A stretch of DNA of 64,000 nt, taken from the NCBI RefSeq assembly GCF_009017255.1, contig NZ_WBZB01000010.1, forward strand, positions 1 to 64,000, given 5' to 3'. The DNA is from Alkaliphilus serpentinus (GTDB lineage Bacteria > Bacillota > Clostridia > Peptostreptococcales > Natronincolaceae). Below the pieces are notes generated by a model. The model was not told where the DNA came from. It saw only the letters and a program-made list of their open reading frames with translations, and made no database searches. Below, one piece after another: positions 24,380 to 32,960 of the stretch. Positions within the stretch are counted from its first letter, which is position 1. The number at the start of each line of letters is the position of its first letter. A program made the translations under genes and the position numbers.

Positions 24380-25183
24380 CTATTCAAATAAATTATAAAA
24401 ATCCTTTATATTTCCTCCATCACCTAAATGATAGATCAATTCAATCAATTCTTCAGTTCCTTGGTTTTCAACAAAGCTATCAACTAATCTAAAGGATTTC
24501 GTATAGGCCTTGTATTGGTTCAAGCCATAGAAATCCCTTGTTAACTGATTTATGCTATAGGGAATCTGACTGTCCTCCAGCTCTTTTCCCCATTGGTAAC
24601 CGTCAATCAGATACTCAAAATACAGACTGACACCCTCAGTAAACCATGTAGGAAAATTGCCCTTAGCTGTGTGATCAGTTAATAAATGTACCAGTTCATG
24701 AAGAATAGGACCCTCTGAATAAAATACTTCTCTATAATCCTGATTATCTCCATACCATACTTCTGGATTCAATATGTGAATGGTGTTTCCATAATATACT
24801 CCCATAGGTGATTTGGCTTTATTAAGCATTGTTGCCTTCATCATGGATGCTCCATCATTATATACGATCATCCTAACTTTATTCTTAGGCTGATACTTAA
24901 AGATTTTAGTTGCTGCATGATATTTATCCTCTGCTGTTTCTCCTAAATAATTTATAATTTCTTCATCTATATCTTGATGTTGAATAATGAAGTTTTCTGT
25001 TTCAGTTGTCTCAAAACCTCTTGTATTAAAGGAAACGTAGTTATACTGTACCGCCCTTATGACTGGTTTATATAAGCCACTGAAGGGTAGCATTCCCACA
25101 TTTGACCGTAAAAAAATGGCTAAGAAAAAAACAGCTAACCAAACCAAACTAAATTTATATTTAAATTTTTTCAGTACTTTCAT
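24380..25183 (-). CDS. Membrane-anchored gluzincin metallopeptidase
   Basis: 267-aa protein with an N-terminal membrane helix (SLVWLAVFFLAIFLRSNVG) and an extracellular zinc-peptidase domain of the peptidase MA-like type. The zinc motif HELVHLLTDH (HExxH, about 169-178) and the downstream TWFTEGVSLYFEY (glutamate ligand) are intact. The middle region (YHAATKIFKYQPKNKVRMIV) is typical of this family. It is the gene before walR with about 160 nt between them. Likely a surface protease acting on wall or exported proteins; the substrate is unknown. Confidence 0.82.
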   Translation of the reverse strand: MKVLKKFKYKFSLVWLAVFFLAIFLRSNVGMLPFSGLYKPVIRAVQYNYVSFNTRGFETTETENFIIQHQDIDEEIINYLGETAEDKYHAATKIFKYQPKNKVRMIVYNDGASMMKATMLNKAKSPMGVYYGNTIHILNPEVWYGDNQDYREVFYSEGPILHELVHLLTDHTAKGNFPTWFTEGVSLYFEYLIDGYQWGKELEDSQIPYSINQLTRDFYGLNQYKAYTKSFRLVDSFVENQGTEELIELIYHLGDGGNIKDFYNLFE

Positions 25184-25397
25184 AACTCTATCCCCCTTTC
25201 AAAAGTTATGTAAGGGATAGCTATCATTTTCACCAAATTCAATAAAATAATTATATCACAACTTTATGTAAACTTCCATTAAAAACTAATAGCATTTTTT
25301 TCTTAGAAGAGCCAACCTTTAACTCTATCCATATCTATCACTTTTTTTTCTATACTGCATAATCTATATTAGAATGATTTTAAAGGAGGACTTATCT

Positions 25398-26681
25398 GTG
25401 TTTGGATATAGAAATATTATAGAAGATTTAGTTGTGGAAAGACTGATAGATACAGAAGAAGATATCCCTGTTATCATCTCAGCAAAGGACTGTGACTGTG
25501 ATAACTTAGAGGAATTTGTAAAGCGAATGGGTGGAAAAATTAAGCATAAGCTTAACATCATTAATGCAGTTGCAGCTTATATGCCCAATAAAGGGGTTAG
25601 GTCTGCTGCTATGGAAAGGACTATAGAGAAAATCCAATTAGATGATAGAGCCTACAAGCTCATGAATATTGCCTCCGAGACTGTTGCTTCAGACTATGCT
25701 AATGAGCATGGTTTAACTGGAAAGAACGTGTCTGTCGCCATAATAGATACTGGGGTCCATCCTCATAGTGATTTAACAAAGCCCACAAATCGAATCATTG
25801 CCTTTAAAGATTTTGTGGGAGATAAGATCCATCCCTACGATGACGATGGCCATGGTACCCATGTTGCTGGTATCATTGCTGGTAATGGCTTTTCTTCTAG
25901 AGGAAAATACATGGGAGTTGCCCCTGATGCAAACATCGTTGGAGTAAAGGTACTAGATGAAGAGGGCGGTGGTAGCATTTCTGATGTTATTGCTGGGATT
26001 CAATGGGTCATAAACCATAAGACTACCTATAATATTAAAGTAATTACTTTATCTTTAGGTACAAAGGCTAAATCCCTTTACACCGAAGATCCCCTTTGTA
26101 AAGCTGTAGACGCAGCTACTAGGGCAGGGATAACCGTAGTTGCTGCAGCAGGTAACAATGGCCCTGAGAAGGAAACCATAAATTCACCAGCTATTAGCCC
26201 TAATATTATATCCGTTGGTGCCTGTGATGATAGAAATGGACCGTCTTCCCTGACAATTGCTGATTTTTCAAGCAGGGGTCCTGCTATAGGTGGAATTATG
26301 AAGCCCGATATTATTGCACCAGGTGTTGGAATACATTCCCTTAGTAATGAAGGCAACGACTATATAAGCTTAAGTGGTACTTCAATGGCTACTCCAATCG
26401 TTTCTGGTTCTGCAGCTCTATTATACGAATATAACCAAAATTATACTCCAAACGAAATTAAAGACTTAATCAAAAATAATGCTTCATCCCTTGGATTCCC
26501 CGTTCAAGAAGAGGGGGCGGGCCTGTTAGACCTCCGCAAAGTGATTGATAACAATCTTCAAAGGCCTATACCAAAGGAACCCCGAACTAGCCCAGATAGA
26601 GGAAGGGGAGGCTGGTCTTATAAAGGCTTTAATGGTTGGTTTTTAGTTATAGTGCTGGTTGTTTTGGTTTTACTGCTGTAA
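25398..26681 (+). CDS. Subtilisin-family (S8) protease with C-terminal membrane tail
   Basis: 427-aa serine protease. The catalytic triad is intact: Asp in VAIIDTGVHPHSD, His in GHGTHVAGIIAG and Ser in LSGTSMATPIVSGSAA, with the oxyanion Asn in AAGNNGPE. An N-terminal propeptide-like region (about 1-90) precedes the catalytic domain, but no signal peptide is seen. Unusually, the protein ends in a Gly/Arg-rich linker and a hydrophobic tail (GWFLVIVLVVLVLLL), so it may be tail-anchored. GTG at 25398 was chosen because AAAGGAGG stands 8 nt upstream; the ATG of the longer frame has no RBS. Confidence 0.88.
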   Translation: MFGYRNIIEDLVVERLIDTEEDIPVIISAKDCDCDNLEEFVKRMGGKIKHKLNIINAVAAYMPNKGVRSAAMERTIEKIQLDDRAYKLMNIASETVASDYANEHGLTGKNVSVAIIDTGVHPHSDLTKPTNRIIAFKDFVGDKIHPYDDDGHGTHVAGIIAGNGFSSRGKYMGVAPDANIVGVKVLDEEGGGSISDVIAGIQWVINHKTTYNIKVITLSLGTKAKSLYTEDPLCKAVDAATRAGITVVAAAGNNGPEKETINSPAISPNIISVGACDDRNGPSSLTIADFSSRGPAIGGIMKPDIIAPGVGIHSLSNEGNDYISLSGTSMATPIVSGSAALLYEYNQNYTPNEIKDLIKNNASSLGFPVQEEGAGLLDLRKVIDNNLQRPIPKEPRTSPDRGRGGWSYKGFNGWFLVIVLVVLVLLL

Positions 26682-26750
26682 TGTGAATAACAGACCCTTA
26701 ATGACCACCATATGATTCATTGTTCTACAGGATTCATAATTAGCATGTTA

Positions 26751-26776
26751 AAAAGCGTAACCGAAGGTTACGCTTT
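26751..26776. terminator. Bidirectional terminator between convergent protease genes
   Basis: A perfect 11-bp stem AAAGCGTAACC/GGTTACGCTTT with a 3-nt loop sits between the convergent subtilisin and M23 genes. Minus-strand reading ends in GCTTTTTA, plus-strand in GCTTTAATTCTTT, so it serves both. Confidence 0.85.
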
Positions 26777-26795
26777 AATTCTTTAAGTTATTCTT

Positions 26796-28271
26796 TTAGT
26801 AGCTTACAAATCTCAATGGATTAACTGGTACGCCATTTTTCCTTACCTCGAAATGTACATGGGGCCCAGTGCTGTTTCCTGTACTTCCAACCGTTGCAAT
26901 TTTCTGTCCCTTATACACCCTTTCACCCTTCTTAACCAGTAGGGAATTGTTATGGGCATAATAGGTTTGGTATCCATTCTCATGATCAATAATTACTAAA
27001 TTACCATATCCACCATTTCTACCAGAGAATGTAACTAATCCACCGTCAGCTGCAGTAATACTAGTGCCTGTTGGTGCAGCAACATCTATACCTTGATGTC
27101 TTACTCCCCATCTCATTCCAAAGCCTGAGGTTAGCCTACCCCTAGTAGGGTTTGAGAAGATACCAGTGGCCATAGTTTTAGGCCTGGGCTTTGTCCCCTT
27201 TGCAATAACCCTGGTTTTGGGATCTGAAAGAATTTCTTCCTCTAAAACATCTCTACCTACCTCAACGCCATTTTCCTTGATAATATAGGCTTTAACCTCT
27301 CGTATACCCTCAACACCTTGAACTAGGATTTTGCTATCCCCCTCATAAAGGGTTTCATTATCCTCATAGTTTGTTTCAAAGGGAACTCCTTCAACCAACT
27401 CAGCATACTCTCTTGTAACTACTGATATATAAGGTTTTGGAACGATTAAGCTAATTTCTTGGCCAATTTGTAACCTGTCAGGATTAATGTCAGGGTTTGC
27501 CTTTGCTATATCTTCAACGCTTATCTCATACTTTTTAGCTATTCCCCAGGCACTTTCGCCCTTTTGTACCTCATGAATTTTTTCTTCATCTGTACCAATA
27601 AGAATATAATTTAGAGCACTTTCAAGGGTCCTAACCGAACCTGCTGCTCCAACAATTTCTCTTAATTCTACTTTTTCTTTGTACTGAATACTAACTTGGT
27701 TATTTCCTTCAACATGATAAGGCTCCTTTATGGTATCCAACAATTTATTAGCGGTCTCCATATCTGGTAGTCTTAGCAACTCCTTACCATCCACAAGTAA
27801 TGCAACTGCACTAACCTTAATGTCTACCTTCATAAGAATATTTCGAACAATTGAATCATGGTTGGTTAGCATTTCATCATCGGCATCTACTTCATTAAAT
27901 TGAATTTTTTCAACAAAGGGGATATCAACATCATAGACCTGGATCTGCTCTTCTGCAGCCTCCAGTGCTTTTTGGAAATCCGCTTCATCCCTCACTATAG
28001 CCAAAACCTCTTGGTCTACTACAACCTCAAAGGCTGCAAGGGAGTCATCAAGGGTTGAAATCATCATAAAGACAGCACCAATCATCCCTACCAACAAGGC
28101 AATGGAAGTGAAGCCCAGTATTTGCTTTTTTCGATCATTCTTAAAAGAAGAGAAGAACTCTATGCCCCTAATTTTATTTAAGCCAGCTGTGTATATAGTC
28201 CTGTGTCGGCTAATTAAAACTTTTCCCCACTTATTAGCCTTCTGTTTAAAGACCATAACCCTATCCTTCAT
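26796..28271 (-). CDS. M23 peptidoglycan endopeptidase with LysM and G5 domains
   Basis: 491-aa wall hydrolase. A cytoplasmic N terminus and membrane helix (about 52-74) lead to a coiled/beta region, a LysM domain (VQKGESAWGIAKKYEI, about 233-277), a G5 domain (about 285-365) and a C-terminal peptidase M23 domain with zinc ligands in RHQGIDVAAP (HxxxD) and GPHVHFEVRKNG (HxH). It would cleave peptide cross-links in peptidoglycan, tethered to the membrane. Such enzymes are common WalRK targets, which fits the neighbourhood. Domain boundaries are approximate. Confidence 0.92.
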   Translation of the reverse strand: MKDRVMVFKQKANKWGKVLISRHRTIYTAGLNKIRGIEFFSSFKNDRKKQILGFTSIALLVGMIGAVFMMISTLDDSLAAFEVVVDQEVLAIVRDEADFQKALEAAEEQIQVYDVDIPFVEKIQFNEVDADDEMLTNHDSIVRNILMKVDIKVSAVALLVDGKELLRLPDMETANKLLDTIKEPYHVEGNNQVSIQYKEKVELREIVGAAGSVRTLESALNYILIGTDEEKIHEVQKGESAWGIAKKYEISVEDIAKANPDINPDRLQIGQEISLIVPKPYISVVTREYAELVEGVPFETNYEDNETLYEGDSKILVQGVEGIREVKAYIIKENGVEVGRDVLEEEILSDPKTRVIAKGTKPRPKTMATGIFSNPTRGRLTSGFGMRWGVRHQGIDVAAPTGTSITAADGGLVTFSGRNGGYGNLVIIDHENGYQTYYAHNNSLLVKKGERVYKGQKIATVGSTGNSTGPHVHFEVRKNGVPVNPLRFVSY

Positions 28272-28441
28272 ATAATTTCCCCTCTCAAAATAGGCTTTTC
28301 CATAGTTTGAGTAAGAACTTTTATGTAATGTAGTACCTTTTGCCTAATTTTGGTTTTTATTTGTAATCATTTTGTAATATTTACTACTCTATTATATACT
28401 ACACTTTTTATTGCTAGCAAGCCCAAACTAGTGTTCTTTTT

Positions 28442-28479
28442 CATTTAATAGGAAAATTCTATTTGTTACCTATTAAATG
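28442..28479. repeat. Perfect 11-bp inverted repeat
   Basis: CATTTAATAGG (28442-28452) and CCTATTAAATG (28469-28479) flank a 16-nt AT-rich loop. It lies directly upstream of the 38-base repeat core at 28500 and may be part of the same mobile element remnant. Confidence 0.6.
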
Positions 28480-28490
28480 GGGGTTTTTAA

Positions 28491-28537
28491 GGGGCCCCTC
28501 CCCCTTATTAAAGTAAGGAGAGGTGAGTTGTGTCACG
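28491..28537 (+). repeat. Truncated inverted copy of the 1-245 structured element
   Basis: From 28500 to 28537 the sequence is identical over 38 bases to the minus strand of 154-117 and includes the CCTTA/TAAGG stem and the left arm GTGTCAC. Directly upstream is TTAAGGGG, also shared, forming the G/C-run stem. Similarity stops after the GTGTCACG, so only part of the element is present. It sits between the M1 and M23 peptidase genes. Confidence 0.7.
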
Positions 28538-28581
28538 GAAATGCTTTTGATCAAGAATATTTTTTACCAAATCAATCCTTT

Positions 28582-30084
28582 TTATTCAAAGCTTATCTCC
28601 AACCATTCCTCAAATAAATCTTTTAGATTATGTTTTGAATTGTTCTGCATTATTCGATAAAAATCTAGGGTGGTTACATTTTTAAATTTATAGGTATTAT
28701 AATATTCTTTTAAACCATCAAAAAAGCCTTCATCTCCCATCTCCTTCCGTAAAGCTTCTATAAACATAGCCCCCCTGCTGTATACTATGCTGCTATATTC
28801 TAAGTTGCTTTCAAATTCCCTTAAGCTCCTTAGTATACCCTCCCCCCTATCGGGTTTTAACATAATATAGCTTTCATATTGAACCTCAACAATTTTTTCA
28901 TATATTTGCTCTTTGATGTGGTCTCCATACCTCTCCTCAAAATATAATAGGGTTGAGTATTCAGTAAGGGCCTCATCTAACCAAGGCTCCCTAACTTCAT
29001 TATTTCCCACAATTCCATACCACCACTGATGAGCAATTTCATGGGCGATTACATATTCAAGGGGAAAGTTTTCTTCCATTTTATATAAATCTTTACTAAT
29101 CATCACTAAGTTTGGATATTCCATTCCTCCAAGAAAAAAATCTGTTGCTACCACCGACAATTGATTATAAGGGTATTTGCCAAATAACCTATTAAATATC
29201 GACAAAGCTTCTGCACTGATTTCTATGGCTTCCTTTTCCTTACTACCATTTATGGTAAAGGACTTAACCATTGTATCGTCTCGTGCCACCTCTTTTATGG
29301 AGAAGTTTTTACTTAATATAATTGCAAAATCCCGAACATTGTTTGCCTTTACATTATAGAAATTCTTATTCCTTTTGGACTTTTTTGATAGGATATCCCC
29401 TGTAGTTACTAATGTATATTCCTTTGGTATTTCAATTTCAAGATTATAATTGGCAATGTCACTATAAAAAGGGTCTCCTATCGGATAATAAGGATCCAAA
29501 TTCCAGCCCCTATTATCATAAACAGAAAGAATGGGATACCAGTTGGTTATATTTATCGTATCCTCACCATAGCCAAAACGTCCAATGGCATTGGGGATCT
29601 TAATGATGAAATCTATATTGATCTCCGTCTCTTCTCCATTCCTTATGGGCTTACTAAAGGTAGCTCTAAGGAGATTTTCTGTTTCTCCCATAATCTTATA
29701 ATCTATGGATCTTTTATTCTCCCTAACGTCCAATATCTTTATCCAACCAGAATCAAATCCATTGGGATAGGCTCTGTTAATTTCATCCTTTTCAAAGGGG
29801 GCCGTAGCTTTATTTTTAAAGGTATTGCAATACAAATGAAAATATATGTGGGGTAAATCCTTCTCAATATTGCTACTTATAACAACTTTCTGGCTACCCT
29901 TTAAAATCATCTCCTCATCGTCTAGAGATATACTAATATCATAACTAACTGGTAGACTATTATTGAATGCAGTATTAAAAACGCCCTCATCTGATGGCCC
30001 TAAAAAGATGCTGTGAAAAATGATGCTAAATAATAATGTGCTAATTACGATACCCATTGAAAAGAGCTTTCTTTTTAGCTTCAT
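28582..30084 (-). CDS. M1-family zinc aminopeptidase, membrane-anchored
   Basis: 500-aa gluzincin with an N-terminal signal/anchor (KLFSMGIVISTLLFSIIFHS), an M1-type N-terminal beta domain (about 45-230) and the catalytic domain: GGMEYPN exopeptidase motif (about 315-321), zinc motif HEIAHQWWYG (about 344-353) with the second Glu in WLDEALTEY. It lacks the C-terminal helical domain of full-length M1 enzymes, as is common in bacterial short forms. It cleaves N-terminal residues from extracellular peptides, presumably for peptide nutrition. Transcribed alone; the mobile-element remnant follows its stop. Confidence 0.9.
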   Translation of the reverse strand: MKLKRKLFSMGIVISTLLFSIIFHSIFLGPSDEGVFNTAFNNSLPVSYDISISLDDEEMILKGSQKVVISSNIEKDLPHIYFHLYCNTFKNKATAPFEKDEINRAYPNGFDSGWIKILDVRENKRSIDYKIMGETENLLRATFSKPIRNGEETEINIDFIIKIPNAIGRFGYGEDTINITNWYPILSVYDNRGWNLDPYYPIGDPFYSDIANYNLEIEIPKEYTLVTTGDILSKKSKRNKNFYNVKANNVRDFAIILSKNFSIKEVARDDTMVKSFTINGSKEKEAIEISAEALSIFNRLFGKYPYNQLSVVATDFFLGGMEYPNLVMISKDLYKMEENFPLEYVIAHEIAHQWWYGIVGNNEVREPWLDEALTEYSTLLYFEERYGDHIKEQIYEKIVEVQYESYIMLKPDRGEGILRSLREFESNLEYSSIVYSRGAMFIEALRKEMGDEGFFDGLKEYYNTYKFKNVTTLDFYRIMQNNSKHNLKDLFEEWLEISFE

Positions 30085-30291
30085 TATAAACCTCCTCTAA
30101 TTCCATATAAATAAAGCTATCCAATCTTATAATATATATGCTAAAATTAATTCCTTTACCTCAATTAATTATTATTTCTTATTCCTGGTTTTATTCCATT
30201 TTTATTCTTAAGGAATTTCCTATAGCCCCATATCGTTAAAAAGGACTTCATGATATAATAAAAAATGAAGAAAAATTTTGGAGTGATTTAT

Positions 30292-31353
30292 ATGGGTTTT
30301 ATTAAAGGTACGTCATCAATAGATTTAGGAGATACCCCTATTGAAAACATCTTTATAGATGTTTATATGCCCATGGCCAATGGTACCTATGTAAAAGTCT
30401 ATCTTATGGCGTATAAATATGCTTGTGAGTTAGATAATAGCCTAAAGCTATGCAATTCTACCCTTGCCAAAAGTCTAATGATTTCCCTTGAAGATGTACA
30501 TAGAGCTTGGGATTTTTGGGAAGGCAAGGGAATTGTAAAGAAGCATTCTGAATTAGAATCAGAAGAGGATTATAGTATAGAGTTTATCAATTTAAAGCAG
30601 CTTTATATTGACAATAATTTTAAACATATTACTGTAGACGAAACAGCCAATACTTCAGATGACTATAGCCCCTCTACTAAGGACTTAGTAGAGGCTAATC
30701 AAAACCCGTTAATAAGAGAAATGTTTACGGATATTAACAAAATAATAGCAAGGTCTTTAGTGCCAAATGATAAAAGAAAAATCATTAAATGGTTCTCAGA
30801 TTATAATATTGATCCACCATTAATTGTTAAGGCCTTTAGCTATTGCAAGCACAATAAGAATATCACTAGTATAAATTATGTTGGAGGAGTTTTGAGAAAC
30901 TGGTATGATATGGCCATTACCACTGTTGAGCTTCTGGAGGAGTATTTATTAAAGCAGGGGGAGCGTTATGGAGTGTATGAAAGGGTTTATAAAGCCCTTG
31001 GTTTTAGCTCTAGGGAGCCAGCTGAGGCAGATATGAGAATTATGGATAAATGGGTTGACGATTATGGATACTCTTTGGAGGTAATCCTAAAGGCCTGTGA
31101 AAGTACAAGTAAAACTACCAAGCCAAGTATTAATTATATAAATGGTATCCTAACTGACTGGCATAAGAAGGGTGTAAAAAGACTTGAGGATATTGATGTA
31201 TTAGATAAGAAGGAAGCAAAAGCTACAAGTAATCAAGTAAACCAGAGTAGTTCAGTTAAGACAAAATTTCATCTGTCAAAAAGTCGTTTTGATGAATATA
31301 CACCTGAAGAATTAAAGTCTTTACTACTTAGAAAACAAAGAAATAATTCATAG
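30292..31353 (+). CDS. dnaD: DnaD-domain primosomal protein
   Basis: 353-aa primosome protein of the DnaD/DnaB(Bsu) family. The N-terminal winged-helix region (about 20-100) is followed by two DnaB_2 repeats, each with the signature of a helix pair ending in an I-N-Y-(V/I)-x-G-(V/I)-L-x-x-W motif (INYVGGVLRNWYDM about 197-210, INYINGILTDWHKK about 280-293). It helps load the replicative helicase at origins or stalled forks. ATG at 30292 has GGAGTGATTTAT upstream; the longer frame lacks an RBS. It is 12 nt upstream of the helicase-loader gene, forming a replication operon. Confidence 0.88.
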   Translation: MGFIKGTSSIDLGDTPIENIFIDVYMPMANGTYVKVYLMAYKYACELDNSLKLCNSTLAKSLMISLEDVHRAWDFWEGKGIVKKHSELESEEDYSIEFINLKQLYIDNNFKHITVDETANTSDDYSPSTKDLVEANQNPLIREMFTDINKIIARSLVPNDKRKIIKWFSDYNIDPPLIVKAFSYCKHNKNITSINYVGGVLRNWYDMAITTVELLEEYLLKQGERYGVYERVYKALGFSSREPAEADMRIMDKWVDDYGYSLEVILKACESTSKTTKPSINYINGILTDWHKKGVKRLEDIDVLDKKEAKATSNQVNQSSSVKTKFHLSKSRFDEYTPEELKSLLLRKQRNNS

Positions 31354-31365
31354 ATTGGGGTGTAG

Positions 31366-32349
31366 TTGATGATGGATCAAGTAATTAAAAGGATATTGAG
31401 GGATTACGAAGATAAAAGAAGTAAATCAAAAACTCGAAAGATCAAAAGGATTCAAGAGATTTATAATAGGATTCCCAGAATTAAAGAAATAGATGATGAA
31501 ATCCAAAGGATTGGAGTATCTATTACAAGGGCTATATTGGTTAAAACAGAGTCTCCAGAAATACTGGTAAACAAGCTTAAGGTCCAATTGGAGTCCTTAA
31601 AACAAGAAAAAGCCTTTCTTTTAACCGAAAACAACATTCCTATTCAGTACCTAGAGGATGAGTATTCTTGTAGCTATTGTAAAGACACTGGTTTTGTTGG
31701 AGGAGGCAAAAGGTGTAGCTGTTTTAAGCAACAACTGATTAACAGCGCTTACTCTATGTCTAACCTAGAGGGAATATTAAATAAAGAAAATTTTAAAACC
31801 TTTGACATAGAGCTATTTTCAAATAACCCCTTTATGGAATATCCTTTAACCCCTAGAGAAAACATGATGGATATACTACAAGTCTGTGAGGGCTATACCA
31901 TAAACTTTGATAGAAAGAATGAGGATAAAGATAATTTGTTATTCTTTGGTGACACAGGACTTGGTAAAAGCTTTTTAGCAAACTGTATCGCAAAGGCTCT
32001 ATTGGATAAGGGGAAGCTGGTGGTTTATCAAACAGCCTTTAAGATATTTGAAATAATCGAAAATGTCCGTTTCCATAATAAGCAGGATAAAGATAAATAT
32101 GACTTATTGTTTAGCTGCGATTTATTAATTGTAGATGACTTAGGTACTGAAATTACAAATTCCTTTACCAATAGTGAGCTATTTAACATTATTAATAGTA
32201 GATTAATGTCAAAAAGTAAAACCATCATCTCAACCAACCTTCAGCCTATGGATTTTGGTAAGCGCTATGATGATCGTATAGCCTCTAGAATTTTTTCTAA
32301 CTATAAAGTTTTAGAGTTTTATGGTAAAGATCTTCGCTGGCAAACATAA
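31366..32349 (+). CDS. dnaI: Helicase loader ATPase, DnaC/DnaI family
   Basis: 327-aa AAA+ protein. The N-terminal half has a coiled segment and a Cys4 zinc motif (CSYCKDTGF ... CSCF, about 100-120). The ATPase domain has Walker A GDTGLGKSFLA (about 196-206), Walker B LLIVDDLG (about 251-258) and sensor TIISTNL. This matches DnaC-like loaders that place the DnaB helicase on DNA. GGGGTGTAGTTG precedes paired ATGs; the first was kept. Partner of the DnaD-like gene upstream; the dnaB helicase gene is 1.6 kb away. A terminator follows at once. Confidence 0.9.
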   Translation: MMMDQVIKRILRDYEDKRSKSKTRKIKRIQEIYNRIPRIKEIDDEIQRIGVSITRAILVKTESPEILVNKLKVQLESLKQEKAFLLTENNIPIQYLEDEYSCSYCKDTGFVGGGKRCSCFKQQLINSAYSMSNLEGILNKENFKTFDIELFSNNPFMEYPLTPRENMMDILQVCEGYTINFDRKNEDKDNLLFFGDTGLGKSFLANCIAKALLDKGKLVVYQTAFKIFEIIENVRFHNKQDKDKYDLLFSCDLLIVDDLGTEITNSFTNSELFNIINSRLMSKSKTIISTNLQPMDFGKRYDDRIASRIFSNYKVLEFYGKDLRWQT

Positions 32350-32350
32350 T

Positions 32351-32386
32351 AAAAAAATCCTTCCCTATGTAAGGAAGGATTTTTTA
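32351..32386 (+). terminator. Terminator of the dnaD-dnaI operon
   Basis: AAATCCTTCC and GGAAGGATTT arms around a short loop, followed by TTTTAT, directly after the dnaI stop. The mirror-image T-run on the minus strand may also end tRNA transcription from the opposite side. Confidence 0.9.
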
Positions 32387-32390
32387 TATT

Positions 32391-32465
32391 TGGTGACCCC
32401 TAGGGGAATCGAACCCCTGTTACCGCCGTGAAAGGGCGGTGTCTTAACCGCTTGACCAAGGGGCC
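32391..32465 (-). tRNA. tRNA-Glu (UUC)
   Basis: 75-nt cloverleaf on the minus strand with encoded CCA. Acceptor GGCCCCT/AGGGGTC, D-arm GGTCAAGCGGTTAAGAC, anticodon loop CTTTCAC with anticodon TTC, and T-loop GGTTCGATTCC are all present. It is followed 2 nt later on the plus map by tRNA-Lys, so the two are co-transcribed with Lys first. Confidence 0.97.
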
Positions 32466-32467
32466 AA

Positions 32468-32543
32468 TGGTGACCCATCCGCGACTCGAACGCGGGACAC
32501 CCTGATTAAAAGTCAGGTGCTCTACCGACTGAGCTAATGGGTC
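32468..32543 (-). tRNA. tRNA-Lys (UUU)
   Basis: 76-nt cloverleaf on the minus strand with encoded CCA. Acceptor GACCCAT/ATGGGTC, D-arm TAGCTCAGTCGGTAGAGC, anticodon loop CTTTTAA with anticodon TTT, T-arm CGCGTTCGAGTCGCG. Located upstream of tRNA-Glu in the same transcript. Confidence 0.97.
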
Positions 32544-32649
32544 TAGTTATTGCTCACATTTATATATAATAAGAGATACTTCGACATAAGTCAATACTTT
32601 TTACAAAATAAATGCAAAAACGTGAACAAAACGTTAAAAGCGTTAAAAA

Positions 32650-32676
32650 AGAGAAGGCTCTTAACGAGCCTTCTCT
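32650..32676 (-). terminator. Terminator of the selenoprotein gene
   Basis: AGAGAAGGCTC and GAGCCTTCTCT arms with a 5-nt loop; on the minus strand TTTTTT follows. It lies about 15 nt after the stop of the UGA-containing gene. The other strand has a T-rich tail too. Confidence 0.85.
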
Positions 32677-32691
32677 ACTTTTTTTGGATGT

Positions 32692-32895
32692 TTATCCTTC
32701 AAAATGCTTATTCAAATCTTCTATTAGCTTAGTAACATCTATTCCGTGTACTCTACCAGCATCGCCGATGCTCTCCATTGTTGCACCAGGTCAGCCAAGG
32801 CAATGTAAACCATACTTCATGAATATTCCTGCTGCTTCTCTATCCATTTTTAAAACATCCATTATGGTCATCTCTGCTGTAATCTTATTGGCCAT
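32692..32895 (-). CDS. DUF1858-type redox protein, predicted selenoprotein
   Basis: 67-codon gene read through an in-frame TGA at codon 35 (32793-32791). Before it the protein reads MANKITAEMTIMDVLKMDRE and on to KYGLHCLG; after it PGATMESIGDAGRVHG, ending NKHFEG and TAA. DUF1858/hybrid-cluster-associated redox disulfide proteins have C-x-x-C-P at this place, so UGA stands exactly where the second redox cysteine is expected, making selenocysteine likely. A perfect AGCATC/GATGCT hairpin with loop GGC lies 19-33 nt after the UGA, a bacterial-SECIS-like position. RBS TAGGAGGTTACAAAT precedes the ATG. A plain stop/pseudogene is the alternative but conservation past the UGA argues against it. Confidence 0.82.
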
Positions 32896-32960
32896 ATTTG
32901 TAACCTCCTAACCTTTGAATATACTTATTATATTACCATTAATTATAGTAAATATCAATG

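Noticed and set aside
30292-32349. DnaD-DnaC pair as a prophage remnant
   Set aside because: No other phage genes are present; the pair sits beside tRNAs and dnaB and fits the chromosomal primosome of clostridia.
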